A stretch of DNA of 64,000 bases from Anaerolineales bacterium (lineage in GTDB: Bacteria; Chloroflexota; Anaerolineae; Anaerolineales; Villigracilaceae), in NCBI GenBank assembly GCA_025056175.1, contig JANWWK010000029.1, positions 1 through 64,000 on the forward strand, given 5' to 3'. The translations under genes and the position numbers were made by a program. The first letter of the stretch is position 1, and each line of letters opens with the position of its first letter. The notes under the pieces were generated by a model, which ran no database searches, had not been told where the DNA came from, and saw only the letters and a list, made by a program, of their open reading frames with translations. Below are positions 53,400-61,844 of this stretch, piece after piece.

Positions 53400-54179
53400 C
53401 TAATCTTGCCAGGCAACGTGTAACGCATGCAGGAATAAATTGTTGATTTCCGTCATCGGCGGTTTATTGGCAGGGGCGCTGACAGCTGTTTCTAACCTTG
53501 CCAATTCGCTTTCGATAAATTCACTGATAAGGGGAATGCGCGGCCCTTCACTCAACTCGTTTCCCTGCCGTTTTTGCTCGATGAGGTTATCAATCGCTTC
53601 CCGCAACGCCGGGTCGGTTACCAGTCGGTCCAGGAGGATGCTAAACGCAGTGGGAGCAACGCCATATCCACGCTCGATCCACAGGATTGCCAGGAGCGGA
53701 CGCAAGACGTAAAAATATTTTTTTGTCCAGACGCGTTCGCCGCGCAGGTAGTCTCTGTAATTGCCCCGCGCCATATGCAAGTAATGATAAATGCAACCCA
53801 GCGGAGAGTAGTATTTCTCGGCTAGTTGACGCATGTGGGAGACGATGTCGGTTGTTTCCCGATAAATGATGGGGGAACCAAGCCATTCCAATAGAGGCGG
53901 ATTCGATTTGCGGAACAGGCGCAGGGCTTTGCGTAAATCCCAGCCGCTGACGTCGAAGCCTTCCGGTGAGAGCGGACGTTCGATGACATCCCGCTTCTCT
54001 TCGACAGAGAGGTACCATTCAACAGGATGAATGTATAAAAAGCGCACGTCGTAGTCGCTATCAGCAGAGGGGAAGCCCCAGGCGCGGCTTCCACTTTCGC
54101 ACGCGTAGAAAATTTTCACTTTTTCTTCGGCTTCAATTTTTGACAGTGCGCTCTGAATGCTCTCGAAAGGTGCGGTCAT
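53400..54179 (-). CDS. RlaP/YcgL-like nucleotidyltransferase
   Basis: A 259-residue protein with the nucleotidyltransferase signature CESGSRAWGFPSADSDYDVRFLYIHP (GS helix and catalytic DxD), LLEWLGSPIIY and the helical C-terminal part typical of PF10127 (RlaP, a DNA polymerase beta-like family linked to RNA repair; B. subtilis YcgL). Its substrate is unknown. Neighbours are a decayed Fic gene and the DUF2270 gene. No RNA ligase or RtcB is seen nearby. Confidence 0.8.
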   Translation of the reverse strand: MTAPFESIQSALSKIEAEEKVKIFYACESGSRAWGFPSADSDYDVRFLYIHPVEWYLSVEEKRDVIERPLSPEGFDVSGWDLRKALRLFRKSNPPLLEWLGSPIIYRETTDIVSHMRQLAEKYYSPLGCIYHYLHMARGNYRDYLRGERVWTKKYFYVLRPLLAILWIERGYGVAPTAFSILLDRLVTDPALREAIDNLIEQKRQGNELSEGPRIPLISEFIESELARLETAVSAPANKPPMTEINNLFLHALHVAWQD

Positions 54180-54232
54180 CGGCGTTTCTCCACAGACTCT
54201 TCATACGCTCGAACGGCGCGGCGGGTGGTATA

Positions 54233-54681
54233 TCAGGTTTTGCCGCGTTTCATCGCTTCAATTCGTCCCAGCCGTGCCAGCAGACTGAGATATTCCTGGC
54301 TGTAAGGCGTGCCTTGCGCGGCTTCGCGCAGGGGAAGCCAAATCTCGCTGTCAGGAAGGGGCGTGGGATGATGCGCTTCTGCGGCCAAGTCTATTGGATG
54401 CAGGTGGATATTTTTGGTCAGCCATGCACTCCAGGCGTCCATTGCCTGCGGCATCAGCCAGGCTTCAGATGGCAGATGGGAAGTGCCTGCAATCTGTACC
54501 TGTTCCTGACGGTATTTCCCGCCCCAGTCGTCATCAATCTGGCTCAAGACTAGTTGGTGAATCTTGCACACATGAAAAGAGCTGATTGGTTCTTCGCGTT
54601 GCTGAACCAGCCATTCGACATATGTTGTTTCTTGGTTTTCAGGCGTTCCAACAGGCGGGGTTCAAGCAAAGAGTTGGTCAT
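54233..54681 (-). pseudogene. Decayed Fic-domain protein gene
   Basis: The intact part (54233-54571) encodes the Fic pre-core region (EEPISSFHVCKIHQLVLSQI, QVQIAGTSHLPSEAWL, HPIDLAAEAHH) and the usual C-terminal HTH (PLREAAQGTPYSQEYLSLLARLGRI). The catalytic HPFxDGNGR motif that should follow AEAHH is deleted. Upstream, the ATG at 54681 starts an N-terminal piece (MTNSLLEPRLLERLKTKKQ) that is out of frame with the rest; a frameshift and loss of the N-terminal helices between them are inferred. The gene cannot make an active AMP-transferase. Confidence 0.7.
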
Positions 54682-54685
54682 ATCG

Positions 54686-54720
54686 GTATCGGATATTTTT
54701 ATACATTATACATCCGATAC
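54686..54720 (-). promoter_or_regulatory. Inverted repeat flanking a -10 box before the Fic pseudogene
   Basis: Nine-base arms GTATCGGAT (54686-54694) and ATCCGATAC (54712-54720) are separated by 17 bases that hold TATAAT on the minus strand (54705-54710). The right arm overlaps the last codons of the upstream gene. It has the form of a repressor operator over a promoter. Confidence 0.5.
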
Positions 54721-55302
54721 ATTAGACTCGTTCCCAGGATTGCGATTCGTCTGATACTCCCCGCCTAATTCCTTCATTCCTAACAGAGCAAGCAACACGT
54801 CTGGCGGAAGGTCGGGCGGAGGCAGTTCTACGTGGTAGAGTTGGGCATTTTCGGCGCGCTCGCGCAGCGAATGCCAGAGCATCTGCCGCTCCTGGCCATC
54901 TATCACCAGGTCTTTGAGCGTTTTGGCGCGCAACAGGGATTCGCCGGTGGTGTAAAAGAAGGTGATGCGCCGCCACGCTTCGGCCCTCACCGGGTTTTTG
55001 AGCCGTTCGAGCGGTCCCAATTGGATTTTGAAGTATTCTTCACGGGCGCGGGGATGGTCAGGTTCATCGCGCAACAGTTCAGCGCGTGTGGTGAGTTCAT
55101 GTCCCCGCACTTCGGCAATATATTGAATTTGTCCACCCTGTTCTCCGAAACTACCTGGTTGGTAAAAGGCCAGATAATCTACGGCAATGACCTTGGGGGC
55201 TGATTTGAAAGGGATGCGGTACCAGCCCAGGATACGCGCCAGTTCCAAATCGCGCGGGGTGGGGAGCAGGCATACCAGGACGAGCGATGTGGATGTGAGC
55301 AT
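54706..55302 (-). CDS. Conserved-looking protein of unknown function (198 residues)
   Basis: A 198-residue soluble protein with no recognised domain. Distinct segments are GWYRIPFKSAPKVIAVDYLAFYQPGSFGEQGGQIQYIAEVRGHELTTR and YFKIQLGPLERLKNPVRAEAWRRITFFYTTGESLLRAKTLKDL, which look compact and conserved. AAGGAG precedes the ATG at 55302. It is the last gene of the Ycf46-like operon, 11 bases after the FlgD/Ig-like gene, and its last codons overlap an inverted repeat. No function is assigned. Confidence 0.6.
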   Translation of the reverse strand: MLTSTSLVLVCLLPTPRDLELARILGWYRIPFKSAPKVIAVDYLAFYQPGSFGEQGGQIQYIAEVRGHELTTRAELLRDEPDHPRAREEYFKIQLGPLERLKNPVRAEAWRRITFFYTTGESLLRAKTLKDLVIDGQERQMLWHSLRERAENAQLYHVELPPPDLPPDVLLALLGMKELGGEYQTNRNPGNESNVSDV

Positions 55303-55313
55303 GGAAGCTCCTT

Positions 55314-57020
55314 TTATCGCCGCCAGTCGCTCCCTACCGTTTGCCTTGTTCCGACCGGTTGGGCGCTTCCGCTGACCCCTTTTCGTTCGATTTGTAGCGG
55401 AACGGAGCAGGTCACTTGCAGAGGCGGGCTGCCAGCTTCGGCGCGGATGGTGTATGTGCCGGGCGGCAGCAGTCGCGCCTGGTCATCCAGGCCGTTCCAG
55501 GGGATGATATGCCGCCGTCCCATTTTGCGGCGCTGCCGCAGGAGCGTGACGCGCGGGTGGCCCTGCTCATCCAGCACTTCCAGCGTCACGCGCGCGGTCT
55601 GACTCAAATCCAGGTAGATTTCCAGGATGTTGTTTTCGGTGGGCAGGCCGGGCGCAAAGGTGGACTGGTTGACCGAGAGCGCCAGCTCCACGTGGTTGCG
55701 TCGCCAGTACAGAAAGCCCAGCACCAGCAGCGTCAGCACAAGGGCTGGAATGACTAACCAGGGCGCCTGGCTGAAGTTTGCTCCCACCTGATTCCAGTTC
55801 GTTTCGCGCCCCAAATTCGGGTTGTAGGAGATACTGCGCGTCACACGGCTGGTGTTCCCGGCCTGGTCAATGGCCTGAATTTCGATAACGTTTTGTCCTT
55901 CCAACAGCGGCAGGGCGACCTGAAAATCGCCCAACATCCCCACAGTGACCTGCTGACCGTTGACCGATACCCGGCTGCCCGGCTCCACTTTGCCAACCAG
56001 TTGCAGGGTAGAGGTGGTGAGAATGGCGCCGTCTTCGATGTTCAACTGGATGGCGGTAGGGCCGGTTTTGAAATAGACCGTGCGGTTCAGACTGGTGATG
56101 TTGCCCAGTTCGTCTTTCGCCTCGATGTGTAACAGATTGGCTCCCGCATTGAGCAGAACCTGGTGTTTGAAGAAGCCATCTTCGGTGGTCTGTACTTTTT
56201 GCTGGTTAATCGTCACTTCGCCTCTGGGCGTGACGCGCCCCTGCACTTCGACGACCTGCTGATTGGTCCACTCATTTTCGGTAGGGCGCAACAGGGTGAT
56301 TTCCGGTCCGCGCGTGGAGAGCAGAATTTCCCGGCGCATTTCAGTGGTATTGCCGGCCTCATCAATCACCCGAAGGGTCACCAGGTTGGGGCCTTCTTGC
56401 AGGCGCAGGGGGAGGGAAAAACGCCCATCGGAGGCGATGACGCTGTGCATTGTGCCGTTCCACCACAGGACGGCCCCCGGCTCGCTTACCCCTTCCAGAA
56501 GGAGTTCGGCGGAATTGACCCGCATCTGCTCGCCAGAATTGAGGATTTGCACGCTGGGCGGGGTGGTGTCTATCTGGGCATTCAGGGTGCGGCTTTCGCT
56601 GCGAAGGACGGATTTGGCTGTAATTTGAATGCGATACGCGCCATCGGGCAGCACCGCGCCGTTCTGGTCGCGTCCATCCCATGTCAGGAAGTGTTTGCCA
56701 GGTGTCTGGTTGTTCTGGTTTTCCAGGACTCGCACCCGCGCAGTCTCCGAGAAGACCTCCACGGTGAGATTGGCGCTGTTTTGCAGGTCGTAGGTCAGGT
56801 CGAAGATGTCAAAACTGCCGTCGTTGTTGGGTGAGAACAGGGCGCGTGAGGCAAAAACCTGTAACCCCGGCGCGCGCAGCCAGTCGCCAAAGAACACGGT
56901 GAGCAGAAGCAGGAGCGCCAGGCCAATGCTCCCAGCCGTGACCAGGACACCCGGCGTGGCGTACACTTGCCGGGGGCGCGAAATTTGTGAACGTTGCGGG
57001 CGGAGGCGTTGTGATTGCAC
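55314..57020 (-). CDS. Membrane protein with FlgD/Ig-like repeats
   Basis: A 568-residue protein. A membrane helix at about 27-48 is followed by extracytoplasmic beta-rich modules: one FlgD-like Ig domain (SPNNDGSFDIFDLTYDLQNSANLTVEVFS, WDGRDQNGAVLPDGAYRI) and three bacterial Ig-like repeats, each ending in a VIDEAGN/AKDELGN/AIDQAGN motif. A second helix lies at about 425-450, and a cytoplasmic part again shows an FlgD-like fold (WNGLDDQARLLPPGTYTI). It begins with GTG, eight bases after the upstream stop. It is probably a surface-exposed structural or sensing protein. Confidence 0.72.
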   Translation of the reverse strand: MQSQRLRPQRSQISRPRQVYATPGVLVTAGSIGLALLLLLTVFFGDWLRAPGLQVFASRALFSPNNDGSFDIFDLTYDLQNSANLTVEVFSETARVRVLENQNNQTPGKHFLTWDGRDQNGAVLPDGAYRIQITAKSVLRSESRTLNAQIDTTPPSVQILNSGEQMRVNSAELLLEGVSEPGAVLWWNGTMHSVIASDGRFSLPLRLQEGPNLVTLRVIDEAGNTTEMRREILLSTRGPEITLLRPTENEWTNQQVVEVQGRVTPRGEVTINQQKVQTTEDGFFKHQVLLNAGANLLHIEAKDELGNITSLNRTVYFKTGPTAIQLNIEDGAILTTSTLQLVGKVEPGSRVSVNGQQVTVGMLGDFQVALPLLEGQNVIEIQAIDQAGNTSRVTRSISYNPNLGRETNWNQVGANFSQAPWLVIPALVLTLLVLGFLYWRRNHVELALSVNQSTFAPGLPTENNILEIYLDLSQTARVTLEVLDEQGHPRVTLLRQRRKMGRRHIIPWNGLDDQARLLPPGTYTIRAEAGSPPLQVTCSVPLQIERKGVSGSAQPVGTRQTVGSDWRR

Positions 57021-57028
57021 GGTCGGTC

Positions 57029-58081
57029 TCAGTCGAGTTCAATCATGATGAGAGAGTCTTCATCCTTTTCGGTCTGGTTGCGCGCCGGAGGGGACGATGC
57101 GGCACCAGCAGGGACGGACGGCGCAGTGGGGGGCATTGGTTCGCTCCCGGTCGGTCTGACGGGGGCATGGGAAAGTACAGAAGCGCTTATCGGAGGATTC
57201 CAGGGGTACTCGATGAAGAAAACGAGCGACTCGGCCAGAGAAGCGATGACGAGGGTGACCAGGGCGTTCGGCAGCAGGTTATCGAGCAGGGTTTCGGTGG
57301 GGTCTGCCGTGCCAATCCACCAGGAGAGCAGGAATTGCAGGCTGCCGAGCAGGAAGACGCCCAGGGTGAGAAGGGCAATGGTCGAACCGGGCCGACGATA
57401 TTGTACCCGGTCCTCGAGCGTCAGGCGGCCTATCAGCCAGCCGGTGAAGGCCCAAATGCTGATTTGTAAAAGATGGTATAGCGCGGTGGTGGAGTCGGCT
57501 GTCAGAGGTGCGAGGAGGACTTCCAGCACCTGCCAGGAAGTCAGACCCTCGAAGCGCAGCAGGGTGGGCGTCAGGTCAGGGTACAGCCCGGAGAGGGTCA
57601 GCCAGTCGGGTGACAGGCCGAGCAATCCAAATAGAATTTTACCCCAAAGCGCGCCAAACAACCCTGCCAAAAGCCCGGCGCGCGCCCCCCACCATAGCCC
57701 GCCGACGAGCGGCACGAGCCAGGCCAGATAGCCTCCATTGAGGAAGGGTGTGCCAAGCACCAGCAACACCAGCCCCAGGTTGGGGATAAACCAGTGCTGG
57801 CCCAGCAGGGCAACGGCAAGCACCAGTACGGCCAGGTAAATGGAAATATCGCCCAGCGGATAGAGCGCTGCAGCCAGCGCGGCGAAGTAGCCTGCTACCG
57901 GCCAGAAGAGCAACGCCAGGAACACGCCTGCCAGCAGAACGGTATCCCAATAGACGGGATAGACCGGGCGCGCGCCGAACAGTTGCGCCAGCAGCGCGGT
58001 GAAGCCTGCGGCGATGAGCAGGCGCTCCAGCCAGGCAAGGTGGCGGCGCAGGAAAGCGTGGAACGAATACAAGGCGTTCAT
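57029..58081 (-). CDS. Polytopic membrane protein with acidic cytoplasmic tail
   Basis: A 350-residue protein with about nine membrane helices, of no recognised family. After the last helix (NALVTLVIASLAESLVFFIE) comes a Pro/Ala/Ser-rich linker and a short acidic end (EKDEDSLIMIELD). ATG 58081 overlaps the stop of the Ycf46-like gene by four bases (ATGA); the upstream open frame is shadow. The tail could dock the upstream AAA ATPase or another partner. Function is unknown. Confidence 0.7.
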   Translation of the reverse strand: MNALYSFHAFLRRHLAWLERLLIAAGFTALLAQLFGARPVYPVYWDTVLLAGVFLALLFWPVAGYFAALAAALYPLGDISIYLAVLVLAVALLGQHWFIPNLGLVLLVLGTPFLNGGYLAWLVPLVGGLWWGARAGLLAGLFGALWGKILFGLLGLSPDWLTLSGLYPDLTPTLLRFEGLTSWQVLEVLLAPLTADSTTALYHLLQISIWAFTGWLIGRLTLEDRVQYRRPGSTIALLTLGVFLLGSLQFLLSWWIGTADPTETLLDNLLPNALVTLVIASLAESLVFFIEYPWNPPISASVLSHAPVRPTGSEPMPPTAPSVPAGAASSPPARNQTEKDEDSLIMIELD

Positions 58082-59649
58082 AATTCGAGGCGTCTCAATC
58101 CCTCTCCGGCTTCCAGCGCAGGCGCGGGAGAGGAGGCCGGGCGGGCGTGGGTGCGCGCCCATTGCCGCAAGGCCTTAATTTGGGCTTCCATTGTGCGCGA
58201 GAGCGGCACGGTGTGGCGCAGGGCTTCTACCAGGTCAGTTTGGGTCAGGTCGCGCCCGGCCTCGAAGGCATCGTAGAGCGCCGAAATCACGGCATTTTCG
58301 ATTTCCGCGCCGGAGAAGTTCTCGCTCAACCGCGCCAGTTGACCCAGGTCAAAGGCATGCGGGTCTCTGCCGCGCCGCTGGATGTGAATGGAGAAGATTT
58401 CCATGCGCTCGCTGAGCGAAGGCAGGTCAATGAAGAAAATTTCGTCGAAACGGCCTTTCCGCAGGGCTTCGGGCGGCAGAATGCTGATGTCGTTGGCCGT
58501 GGCGACCACAAACACCGGCGCGGTTTTCTCCTGCATCCAGGTCAGAAAACTGCCGAAGACGCGCGCGGTTGTTCCGGCATCGGAGACGTGCGAACTGGCA
58601 ACCCCAGCCAGGCCTTTTTCCAGCTCGTCCAGCCACAGCAGGCACGGCGAGACGGATTCGGCCAGCCGCAGGGCGGCGCGCATGTTCTGCTCCGAAGAGC
58701 CGACCAGTTCGCTAAACAGGCGTCCCAAATCCAGCCGCAGGAGCGGCAGACGCCACTGGCTGGCGATGGCTTTGGCGACCAGGCTTTTGCCCGCGCCCTG
58801 CACGCCCAGCAGGAGCAGCCCTTTGGGTTCGGGCAGGCCAAAGGCACGGGCGCGTTCGCTGAAGGCCAGCGCGCGCTTGTTCAGCCAGTCTTTGAGCAGG
58901 GCCATGCCGCCCACTGAGGTCATCGTTTCGGAAGTCTCGAAGTATTCCAGAATATGCGAGCGGCGGATGATTTGCTTTTTTTCGGCGATGATGACGCTCA
59001 CGTCGAGGCTGCGGTTCATTACCAGCGATTTGGCGAAGACGTTTTCGGCCTCGCTGCACGTCAACCCCTGGGCGGCGGCCAACACCTGCTCGCGCATGGC
59101 CGGGGTCAGGTCGAGTTTTACTCCGCCGATTTCGCGCGCCGAGCGCAGGACGCGCTCCAGAGATTGCTCCAGTTCTTCGCGCTCTGGTTGAGAGTAATCC
59201 AGCACGATGATGTCTTTTTCCATCTCCGGCGGGAAGATGAGCAAGGGCGAGAGCAGGATGACCGTTTTGCGGCTTTCTTTCAGATGGTTGACCATGTCGC
59301 GCATGCGGCGCGTGACGATGGGCTGTTCCTGGATGGGGCGGCGGTCATCCCAATAGGGGTGAAAATCTTTGAGCAGGAAGATGGCCGATTCCTGCGAAGC
59401 GGTGATGACATCCAGCGCGTTGAGCGGTGGGCAGGTCTCCGGGTCGGGGCGTTGCGGGGTGTAATCGTCCAGCGGGCGCAGGCCGTCGGTGATAGACCAG
59501 CCGTACAGTTTCTTGCGTAAACTGCCTGCCACGCGGCGCAATAATTGCTCGATGCGCCGCTCTTCCCACGCGACCAGATAGAGCAAAGGGTAGCGGGCGC
59601 GAATCAACGTGCTGAGTTCCTGTTCACGGGGGGTCACGGTTGCGGCCAT
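58078..59649 (-). CDS. Ycf46-like AAA ATPase
   Basis: A 523-residue ATPase. The N-terminal ~230 residues ([30 protein letters not shown]) match the Ycf46 family of cyanobacteria and plastids. The AAA module has Walker [15 protein letters not shown], the pore region, Walker [14 protein letters not shown], sensor [30 protein letters not shown] and the C-terminal helical lid. Its role in cyanobacteria is linked to carbon uptake but remains obscure. It heads the operon; the start has GATAAT/TAATAT 6-8 bases upstream and no Shine-Dalgarno sequence. Confidence 0.85.
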   Translation of the reverse strand: MAATVTPREQELSTLIRARYPLLYLVAWEERRIEQLLRRVAGSLRKKLYGWSITDGLRPLDDYTPQRPDPETCPPLNALDVITASQESAIFLLKDFHPYWDDRRPIQEQPIVTRRMRDMVNHLKESRKTVILLSPLLIFPPEMEKDIIVLDYSQPEREELEQSLERVLRSAREIGGVKLDLTPAMREQVLAAAQGLTCSEAENVFAKSLVMNRSLDVSVIIAEKKQIIRRSHILEYFETSETMTSVGGMALLKDWLNKRALAFSERARAFGLPEPKGLLLLGVQGAGKSLVAKAIASQWRLPLLRLDLGRLFSELVGSSEQNMRAALRLAESVSPCLLWLDELEKGLAGVASSHVSDAGTTARVFGSFLTWMQEKTAPVFVVATANDISILPPEALRKGRFDEIFFIDLPSLSERMEIFSIHIQRRGRDPHAFDLGQLARLSENFSGAEIENAVISALYDAFEAGRDLTQTDLVEALRHTVPLSRTMEAQIKALRQWARTHARPASSPAPALEAGEGLRRLEL

Positions 59650-59816
59650 GATTCGATATTATCGCATATTTGTTTCGTTTTGCTGACCGTTTTTTGTCAG
59701 AGCGCTGCACAGCAGTTCACTAACAATTTTGTAAGGATGCAGGCCCTGGCGAGAGAGAAGCAAAAAAGAGGGGCTTTCCCTCTTTTTTGTATCCTCGCTA
59801 CCTGCTATAGGTGTGC
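59650..59816. other. Intergenic region between the Ycf46-like gene and the small basic protein gene
   Basis: Holds the leaderless promoter of the ATPase gene (minus strand, near 59656-59663) and the terminator at 59761-59789. No other gene was seen. Confidence 0.45.
59761..59789 (-). terminator. Terminator after the small basic protein gene
   Basis: A 12-bp stem (CAAAAAAGAGGG with CCCTCTTTTTTG) and five-base loop, with T-runs on both strands, lie 27 bases beyond the stop at 59817. Confidence 0.85.
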
Positions 59817-59990
59817 TTACTTGCTGGCTGGCAACTCCACGTAAAAACTAATCCGCTTGAGTTTGGCAGCAATGCGTTCTTTTTCGGCCTTGCTGGTGGC
59901 GGCCAGGTATTTTGCTTTTAACTTGGCAACTTTTGCTTTGCGGTGGCGGCGGCGATGAATTTCGCGCTTGCGTTCAATCGTAAAACCCAT
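59817..59990 (-). CDS. Small basic protein, DUF6800-like
   Basis: A 57-residue protein with about one third Arg and Lys. The N-terminus IERKREIHRRRHRKAKVAKLKAKYLAA is of the DUF6800 type, and the chain is probably helical. A very strong AAAGGAGG lies before ATG 59990; the longer frame upstream is not needed. A strong ribosome site, own terminator and extreme basicity suggest an abundant nucleic-acid- or ribosome-binding protein, but the function is unknown. Confidence 0.75.
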   Translation of the reverse strand: MGFTIERKREIHRRRHRKAKVAKLKAKYLAATSKAEKERIAAKLKRISFYVELPASK

Positions 59991-60168
59991 AGAAACAACC
60001 TCCTTTGTTGAGTAAAAATTCGATGCGCGAAAGTATACCAGAGAAAATCGAGACCTGACCGGATAGTTCCTGACAGCCCGAAGGGATAAAATTGGATTTG
60101 CAAACACAGGACGGCAGCCGGCTTTCCGGTTGGACTTTCAGTATACATCACATGTCAAGGAGAATTCG

Positions 60169-61326
60169 ATGCGACCCGTTGCCATCCTTGGGATTGGACA
60201 AACTCAGGTAGATGAACATTGGGAGAAATCGCTGCGAGAAATTGGCGGTGAGGCGATTTTTGCAGCGATGAACGATGCTGGCCTGGAAAAGGCTGATGCG
60301 CTGTACGTGGGTAACATGCTTTCGCCCCTGGTGAATGGACAAAACCAGCTTGGCACCTTTTTTTCGGATTGGGCTGGGCTGTGGCATAAAGAAGCGGTCA
60401 AGGTCGAGGCTGCCTGTGGTTCGGGCGCGGCGGCTTTCCGTGCAGCGTTGATGGCGGTTGCTTCTGGCGAGGTGGAAGTGGCAATTGCCCTGGGTGTGGA
60501 GAAGATGACCGATAAATCGGGGCGTGATGTGACGGCGGCGCTGGCAACTGCTGCTGATGCCGATTATGAGGTGGAGCAGGGCGTCTCCTTTGTGGGCTTG
60601 AACGCGCTCATCATGCGCCGGTATATGTACGAATATGGCTGGAAACATGCCGATTTTGCGCCGTTTTCTATCAACGCGCATGCGAACGCGGTTCACAACC
60701 CTTATGCACGTCTGCGCGAATCAATTACGCTCGAACAGTTTGAAAAATCGGCGATGGTGGCGACCCCCATCAACTTGCTGGATGCTTCGCCGATAGGCGA
60801 TGGCGCCGCTGCGGCGGTTCTCGTCCCAGCCGAAAAGGTGAACGCCCTGCCGGGGCGTCCGCGCGTACTGGTGACGGGTTCGGCTTCGGCCACCGATACC
60901 ATTGCCGTTCACAGCCGCCGTGACCCTTTGTTCCTCTCGGCGGCGTATCAATCGGCCAGGCGTGCTTATCAGATGGCTGGCGTTGGTGCAGATGAGATAG
61001 ATGTTTTTGAACTTCATGACGCTTTTTCGATTATGTCGGCGCTTTCGCTGGAGGCCTGTGGCTTTGCCGAACGCGGACAAGGGCCACGTCTGGGCCTGGA
61101 AGACCAGATTCGGGTTGGAGGACGTATTCCTGTCTGCACGCGTGGCGGGTTAAAAGCGCGCGGCCACCCCGTTGGGGCAACCGGCATGTACCAGATTGTC
61201 GAAGTCGTTCAGCAATTGCGCGGCGAATGTGGCCCCACCCAGGTAGATGGCGCCAGAATCGGTATGGCACAGAACATCGGTGGCAGTGGGGCAACGATTT
61301 TGACGCACATTCTGGCAGTTGGTTGA
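60169..61326 (+). CDS. Thiolase-family acyltransferase (archaeal/SCP2 type)
   Basis: A 385-residue thiolase-fold enzyme. It has the nucleophile Cys in VEAACGSGAAAFRAAL, ELHDAFS (catalytic His), GGLKARGHPVGATGM and the end MAQNIGGSGATILTHIL, in which the usual second catalytic Cys (CxG) is absent, as in archaeal-type acetoacetyl-CoA thiolases. Those work with a DUF35 zinc/OB protein and HMG-CoA synthase; neither gene is seen here. ATG 60169 with AAGGAG upstream gives the proper N-terminus (MRPVAILGIGQT). Confidence 0.85.
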   Translation: MRPVAILGIGQTQVDEHWEKSLREIGGEAIFAAMNDAGLEKADALYVGNMLSPLVNGQNQLGTFFSDWAGLWHKEAVKVEAACGSGAAAFRAALMAVASGEVEVAIALGVEKMTDKSGRDVTAALATAADADYEVEQGVSFVGLNALIMRRYMYEYGWKHADFAPFSINAHANAVHNPYARLRESITLEQFEKSAMVATPINLLDASPIGDGAAAAVLVPAEKVNALPGRPRVLVTGSASATDTIAVHSRRDPLFLSAAYQSARRAYQMAGVGADEIDVFELHDAFSIMSALSLEACGFAERGQGPRLGLEDQIRVGGRIPVCTRGGLKARGHPVGATGMYQIVEVVQQLRGECGPTQVDGARIGMAQNIGGSGATILTHILAVG

Positions 61327-61333
61327 AAAAGGG

Positions 61334-61362
61334 TTGAACTTCCGGCGTTCTTGTCCTATACT
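61334..61362 (+). promoter_or_regulatory. Sigma70-type promoter of the PilZ gene
   Basis: -35 TTGAAC (61334-61339) and -10 TATACT (61357-61362) with a 17-base spacer, 32 bases before the ATG. Confidence 0.75.
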
Positions 61363-61394
61363 AAAAAATGTAACTTGCCAGAAAGGACAAGGCT

Positions 61395-61751
61395 ATGACC
61401 GAGCGCCGAACGACTCCCCGCCGTGCGTTTGCATATTACATGCGCGTTGTGGACGATGAGACCGGACAACTAATCGGCCATCTGGCTGACATCAGTCCGC
61501 GCGGTTTTAAGCTCGACTGTTCTCACCCACTACCGTTGGACAAAGATTTTCGCCTGCGTATGGATTTGACTGCCGACGTGTCCGACAAGCCATTTATCAC
61601 GTTTATGGCGCGCAGCAAATGGAGCAGTCCCGACCCTACCGACCCTTTCGTACATAACGTGGGCTTTGAGATTATCAACATCTCGATGATAGACGGTAAA
61701 ATTTTTCAAAACGTGGTCGAAAAATACGGTTCCCCTGAACCACGCTGGTAA
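61395..61751 (+). CDS. PilZ-domain protein
   Basis: A 118-residue single-domain protein of the PilZ type. The N-terminal ERRTTPRRAFAYYMRVVD carries the RxxxR-like cyclic-di-GMP motif, and LADISPRGFKLDC matches the DxSxxG motif (here D-I-S-P-R-G). It should bind cyclic-di-GMP and act as a receptor or adaptor. Partners are not evident. It has a good ribosome site (AGGACAAGG), its own promoter and terminator, so it is a stand-alone gene. Confidence 0.85.
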   Translation: MTERRTTPRRAFAYYMRVVDDETGQLIGHLADISPRGFKLDCSHPLPLDKDFRLRMDLTADVSDKPFITFMARSKWSSPDPTDPFVHNVGFEIINISMIDGKIFQNVVEKYGSPEPRW

Positions 61752-61769
61752 GCGAAAGTCTTTCCCGCG

Positions 61770-61797
61770 AACCCGGAAGATTACTTCCGGGTTTTTT
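61770..61797 (+). terminator. Terminator of the PilZ gene
   Basis: A 10-bp stem (AACCCGGAAG with CTTCCGGGTT), four-base loop and T-run 18 bases after the stop codon. Confidence 0.87.
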
Positions 61798-61831
61798 CTT
61801 AAGAGCGGTCTCTGGTTCTTATAGAATCGGA

Positions 61832-61837
61832 TAAAAT
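61832..61837 (+). promoter_or_regulatory. TAAAAT -10 box, probable leaderless promoter of the acyltransferase gene
   Basis: TAAAAT ends seven bases before the ATG at 61845 with no Shine-Dalgarno sequence; TAGAAT lies ten bases further upstream. Confidence 0.5.
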
Positions 61838-61844
61838 TTGACCT

